64,000 nucleotides of DNA from CAJGBR01 sp045637425 (lineage in GTDB: Bacteria > Bacteroidota > Bacteroidia > Bacteroidales > Rikenellaceae): positions 1-64,000 of the forward strand of contig JAZTZL010000032.1 of NCBI GenBank assembly GCA_045637425.1, read 5' to 3'. Positions 61,514 through 64,000 of the stretch are shown piece by piece. A program made the position numbers and the translations under genes. The notes below the pieces were generated by a model. That model saw only the letters and a program-made list of their open reading frames with translations, made no database searches and was not told the DNA's origin. The first letter of the stretch is position 1, and every line of letters starts with the position of its first letter.

Positions 61514-63922
61514 TTAGTTTATTACAAAAAAAGTACATTGAGTTGATTTGTTCTGTCGCGGATCAAATGGCTCAACTTCCAGCAGTCGGCATTTGAGAGT
61601 CTCACCACCAACCTCGAGCAGAAATGTCGAACGAAGATCTGCTACCTCATTTGGCATTGACAACATCTCAACATCGGCAGGTGTCAGTCGGATATTCATC
61701 TTCAAGATGCGCCCCGAGTTAATTTGTCGATACATATTGTCGTAGAACTGATGCAGACCACGCTGCCCTTCGTAGTCGTCAAAACAGAGAGTCATTCCCT
61801 TCTGCACCAACACATCTGAATCATCACACAGCACGCTATTGTATTCCGAGTCCACATTCCCCGACAAGCCCGTCAGATGAAATGCTGCCAAAGGATAACT
61901 CGTAATCCCGGCCGGCCAACCCCAACGTTCACCCGTGAGCAGTGGGCACATTCCCAGATAGCGCACCACCTTCGGAGCTACAAACATATCGCCATCATTT
62001 GGCACTCCATATCTCAGTCGATCTCCTACATTAATCAGATGTGCACTCTGCGCCGAGGGCACTACCGACGCATTACCCCGAGTAGGCGTAAACAGCGGGT
62101 TGAGCTCTACCGACTCGCCCTCATCTGCTAATCGATTCTGCACCTCCACGCGCCAACGGGCAAACTTTTTCTTATTATCTTCATTCCAACGGGCTACTGC
62201 ACCATCACCATCTTGGTAGAGATAAGTCATCGTGCGGCTGAGCGAATCACCGGCCTCACTTAAGGTTATTTCAGAGTTGGTATCTTGTTTTTCTCGCCAA
62301 TCGACCGTACTGCCCGAAGCATAGAACGCATCATACGGCTCGATCAAAATTTTTCGACATATCCGATCGGTATAAAACCTCAAGTTAAACATTTGGGCTA
62401 CGGCACCAAAGAGAGCCGACTGATATACCCCATCGTGAGCCATCAGCGTTTCGGTTGAGATTTTGCTACCCACACTTGGCGACTCTCCGAAGATTGGCCT
62501 CAAACGCGTAGTAGAGAGCAGGCGAAACGTAGTTGCAGAGTCATACCCCGAAAAATAAATACCATCAAATCGTATTATTTCGCCAGCGCTGCGCAGTTTT
62601 GGCTGGCTGCGCAACTTGACGCAAACCTGCACCACTCCATTGTAATCGGCCGAATCATATAGTGCCCAACCATCTGTAACGTGAGTGTAACTTGTTCCAT
62701 TGGTCGAGATCTCGACTCCCACCGAGGCAATATACTCAGAACGAAAGAGGTAGACATAATCGTAATTTACGGACAGCAGTTCAATCGTTCCCGAGTCGTA
62801 TGTTATGCGCATTCTCACTTTGTAATCTGCAACAAGACTACACCTCAAGATCATCGTTCCCTTGAAGTGCGTCGAATTGTTCAGCACGGGTACGGTATTT
62901 GGCACCGTAAATGAATATGTCAATCCGTCATCAAGACAGACCGTATCGTATGTTCGCAACCTCTCGACCGACTCGACCGTAAATCCACACTCGTAGCGCA
63001 ACTCATACTCAAAGCCGATTACAGCTTGCTCGCTCGGAACAAAAACTATTTTACCGTCAAGCATCTGGAAACAGCCTCCGTTGTTGTAGAATGTAATATC
63101 ATCGTGGCTGTCAGCCGACTCGACAATGTTTCCAACATTTGCACCCGTCGAACGACTTGGATTTGCAAAAATCCATTGGTCAGCCTCAACCGACAGAACT
63201 GCCGAATCAGAAAGGCGCCCTGCATTAAATGCCATTCTACTCTTCAGCAGTTCTGAATTGGTTGAAGGGTAATTGCCACTCATATATAGCGATTGAAAGA
63301 ATCCCGACTCAAAAAACTTCGACTCGATAGTATATCCCGACTCGGCAGCAATGGCATGCAGTGCAGCCGCAATATTGATAAATGGGTGGTAATTCTCAAT
63401 GGTCAGTGCCATAATCGGAGTTGAACTCGAAATGTCAAATTGGAATTTGAAACGGTCGCGCTGCACGGGCAAAAAGGCGAACGGCACGGGATTGCTCCAC
63501 GAATCTCTAATTACCGCATCGGTCAGTTCTGCTTGGTACCCAATTGCAATATCCTTCATCAGAGCCTTTGCCGAATGGTGTTTCCAGCGTTCAGTTTGCG
63601 GTTTCAGCACTGCGACATAGAACTGCGCACCTGCCGAGTTGGAAATGACACTCTCCAGAAACAAATTGCCTTCATAAACTGTAAACGATTGGACTTCTAT
63701 TCTACCATAGTGTTCCGTATCGTTAAATCGCTCGGCAGAGAATATCTGGTCGGTGTGGCACATTGCAGCGCGGTTTGCTGGCGTAGCCGGAATACGAAGC
63801 CTGATAGACTGACCTTTGACTATCTCCTCGGGCGATGTAACCTGCTCGACTCGCAGCCCGATTTTCAAATCTTCACAAATTGCCGATTCAATCTCCTTTG
63901 AATCTATAAATAACTTAAACAT
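61514..63922 (-). CDS. Large beta-rich protein, probably phage-tail/baseplate-like
   Basis: The protein has 802 residues, no signal peptide, no membrane segment, and a predicted beta-rich character. The opening runs MFKLFIDSKEIE, then LRVEQVTSPEEIVKGQSIRL, RIPATPANRAAM. This resembles the start of large structural proteins encoded after the tape-measure gene in Bacteroidota tailed phages and prophages. Later segments (GLSGNVDSEYNSVL, MYRQINSGRILKMNIRLTP) fit such a role but are not diagnostic. It is flanked by a small gene 12 bases downstream and by a gene that ends about 12 bases upstream. Tail identity is inference; a contractile injection or domesticated tail system is an alternative. Confidence 0.55.
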   Translation of the reverse strand: MFKLFIDSKEIESAICEDLKIGLRVEQVTSPEEIVKGQSIRLRIPATPANRAAMCHTDQIFSAERFNDTEHYGRIEVQSFTVYEGNLFLESVISNSAGAQFYVAVLKPQTERWKHHSAKALMKDIAIGYQAELTDAVIRDSWSNPVPFAFLPVQRDRFKFQFDISSSTPIMALTIENYHPFINIAAALHAIAAESGYTIESKFFESGFFQSLYMSGNYPSTNSELLKSRMAFNAGRLSDSAVLSVEADQWIFANPSRSTGANVGNIVESADSHDDITFYNNGGCFQMLDGKIVFVPSEQAVIGFEYELRYECGFTVESVERLRTYDTVCLDDGLTYSFTVPNTVPVLNNSTHFKGTMILRCSLVADYKVRMRITYDSGTIELLSVNYDYVYLFRSEYIASVGVEISTNGTSYTHVTDGWALYDSADYNGVVQVCVKLRSQPKLRSAGEIIRFDGIYFSGYDSATTFRLLSTTRLRPIFGESPSVGSKISTETLMAHDGVYQSALFGAVAQMFNLRFYTDRICRKILIEPYDAFYASGSTVDWREKQDTNSEITLSEAGDSLSRTMTYLYQDGDGAVARWNEDNKKKFARWRVEVQNRLADEGESVELNPLFTPTRGNASVVPSAQSAHLINVGDRLRYGVPNDGDMFVAPKVVRYLGMCPLLTGERWGWPAGITSYPLAAFHLTGLSGNVDSEYNSVLCDDSDVLVQKGMTLCFDDYEGQRGLHQFYDNMYRQINSGRILKMNIRLTPADVEMLSMPNEVADLRSTFLLEVGGETLKCRLLEVEPFDPRQNKSTQCTFFVIN

Positions 63923-63934
63923 AGTTCACGGTAA

Positions 63935-64000
63935 TTAAATTGTAGTTAGAGATTCGGGCAGAGTCACGTTTATTACGATTCGTTGCATTTGCGCCGTCTT
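63935..64000 (-). CDS. 3' end of a further minus-strand gene (cut by the right edge)
   Basis: A frame open from the window edge ends with TAA at 63935-63937, giving 21 residues ending VTLPESLTTI. It stops 12 bases before the start of the 802-residue gene, the spacing expected for the preceding gene of the same operon. Too short to identify. Confidence 0.45.
   Translation of the reverse strand, partial: KTAQMQRIVINVTLPESLTTI

Noticed and set aside
1..64000. CRISPR arrays, rRNA genes, insertion sequences, integrases
   Set aside because: No regularly spaced short repeats, no rRNA-like sequence and no transposase or integrase frame were found on either strand.

Overview
The window comes from a chromosome of the phylum Bacteroidota, most likely order Bacteroidales. 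The evidence is internal. Many genes are preceded by the Bacteroidota sigma-factor signature TAnnTTTG, often with TTTG 19-20 bases upstream. There is a SusC/SusD outer-membrane operon with DUF4843 and PKD-like lipoproteins, the bL28-bL33-DUF4295-FtsY cluster, GldE, a fused DAHP synthase/chorismate mutase, and a histone-H1-like Hc1 protein. Family or genus cannot be fixed from this window.

Layout. 1-3.0 kb: 5' part of a small secreted protein, a dipeptidyl peptidase IV and tRNA-Asn. 3.1-10.9 kb: a large thioester alpha-2-macroglobulin divergent from penicillin-binding protein 1C, a cell-envelope defence and repair pair. 10.9-15.4 kb: an EamA transporter, an LtaS-like phosphoglycerol transferase/sulfatase-fold enzyme and aminopeptidase P. 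15.6-18.0 kb (minus): ftsY, DUF4295, rpmG, rpmB and a sirtuin. 18.1-25.9 kb (plus): prfA, pyrF, rex, a short ribF, guaB, gldE, a phosphopantetheinyl transferase and a nucleoside-gate membrane protein. 26-31.6 kb (minus): DAHP synthase/chorismate mutase, then an operon of two DUF3857 proteins (one with an intact transglutaminase triad, one that has lost it) and a ROK sugar kinase. 31.8-40.6 kb: S41 protease with a Gdx/SugE-type exporter, a glycosyltransferase, and a six-gene minus-strand operon (thioredoxin-fold lipoprotein, lpxH, thyA, folA, DUF4919, M3 peptidase). 40.7-44.9 kb (minus): two paralogous secreted proteins built from tandem repeats of a TonB-receptor plug-like segment, a secreted phosphoesterase and a small helical protein. 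45.7-52.9 kb: the SusC/SusD operon. 53.2-58.7 kb: Hc1, pckA, a small secreted protein, serS, a membrane phosphoesterase and tRNA-Leu. 58.9-61.2 kb: a cysteine-rich OmpA-like lipoprotein and an MFS transporter. 61.2-64 kb (minus): three genes that look like the edge of a phage-tail-like locus.

The most unusual content is the pair at 40.7-43.3 kb. They share nearly identical promoters, leaders, signal peptides and N-terminal helical segments, and similar C-terminal tails. Between these conserved ends they carry different numbers and types of plug-like modules with no beta-barrel. The same module can be recognised in the SusC plug 3 kb away, so the resemblance is visible inside the window. Other points worth a second look are the pseudo-transglutaminase partner, a FAD-synthetase-like RibF with a shrunken kinase domain, a thioredoxin-fold lipoprotein without CXXC, and two related small secreted proteins at distant loci. 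No CRISPR array, IS element, rRNA or complete prophage is seen.
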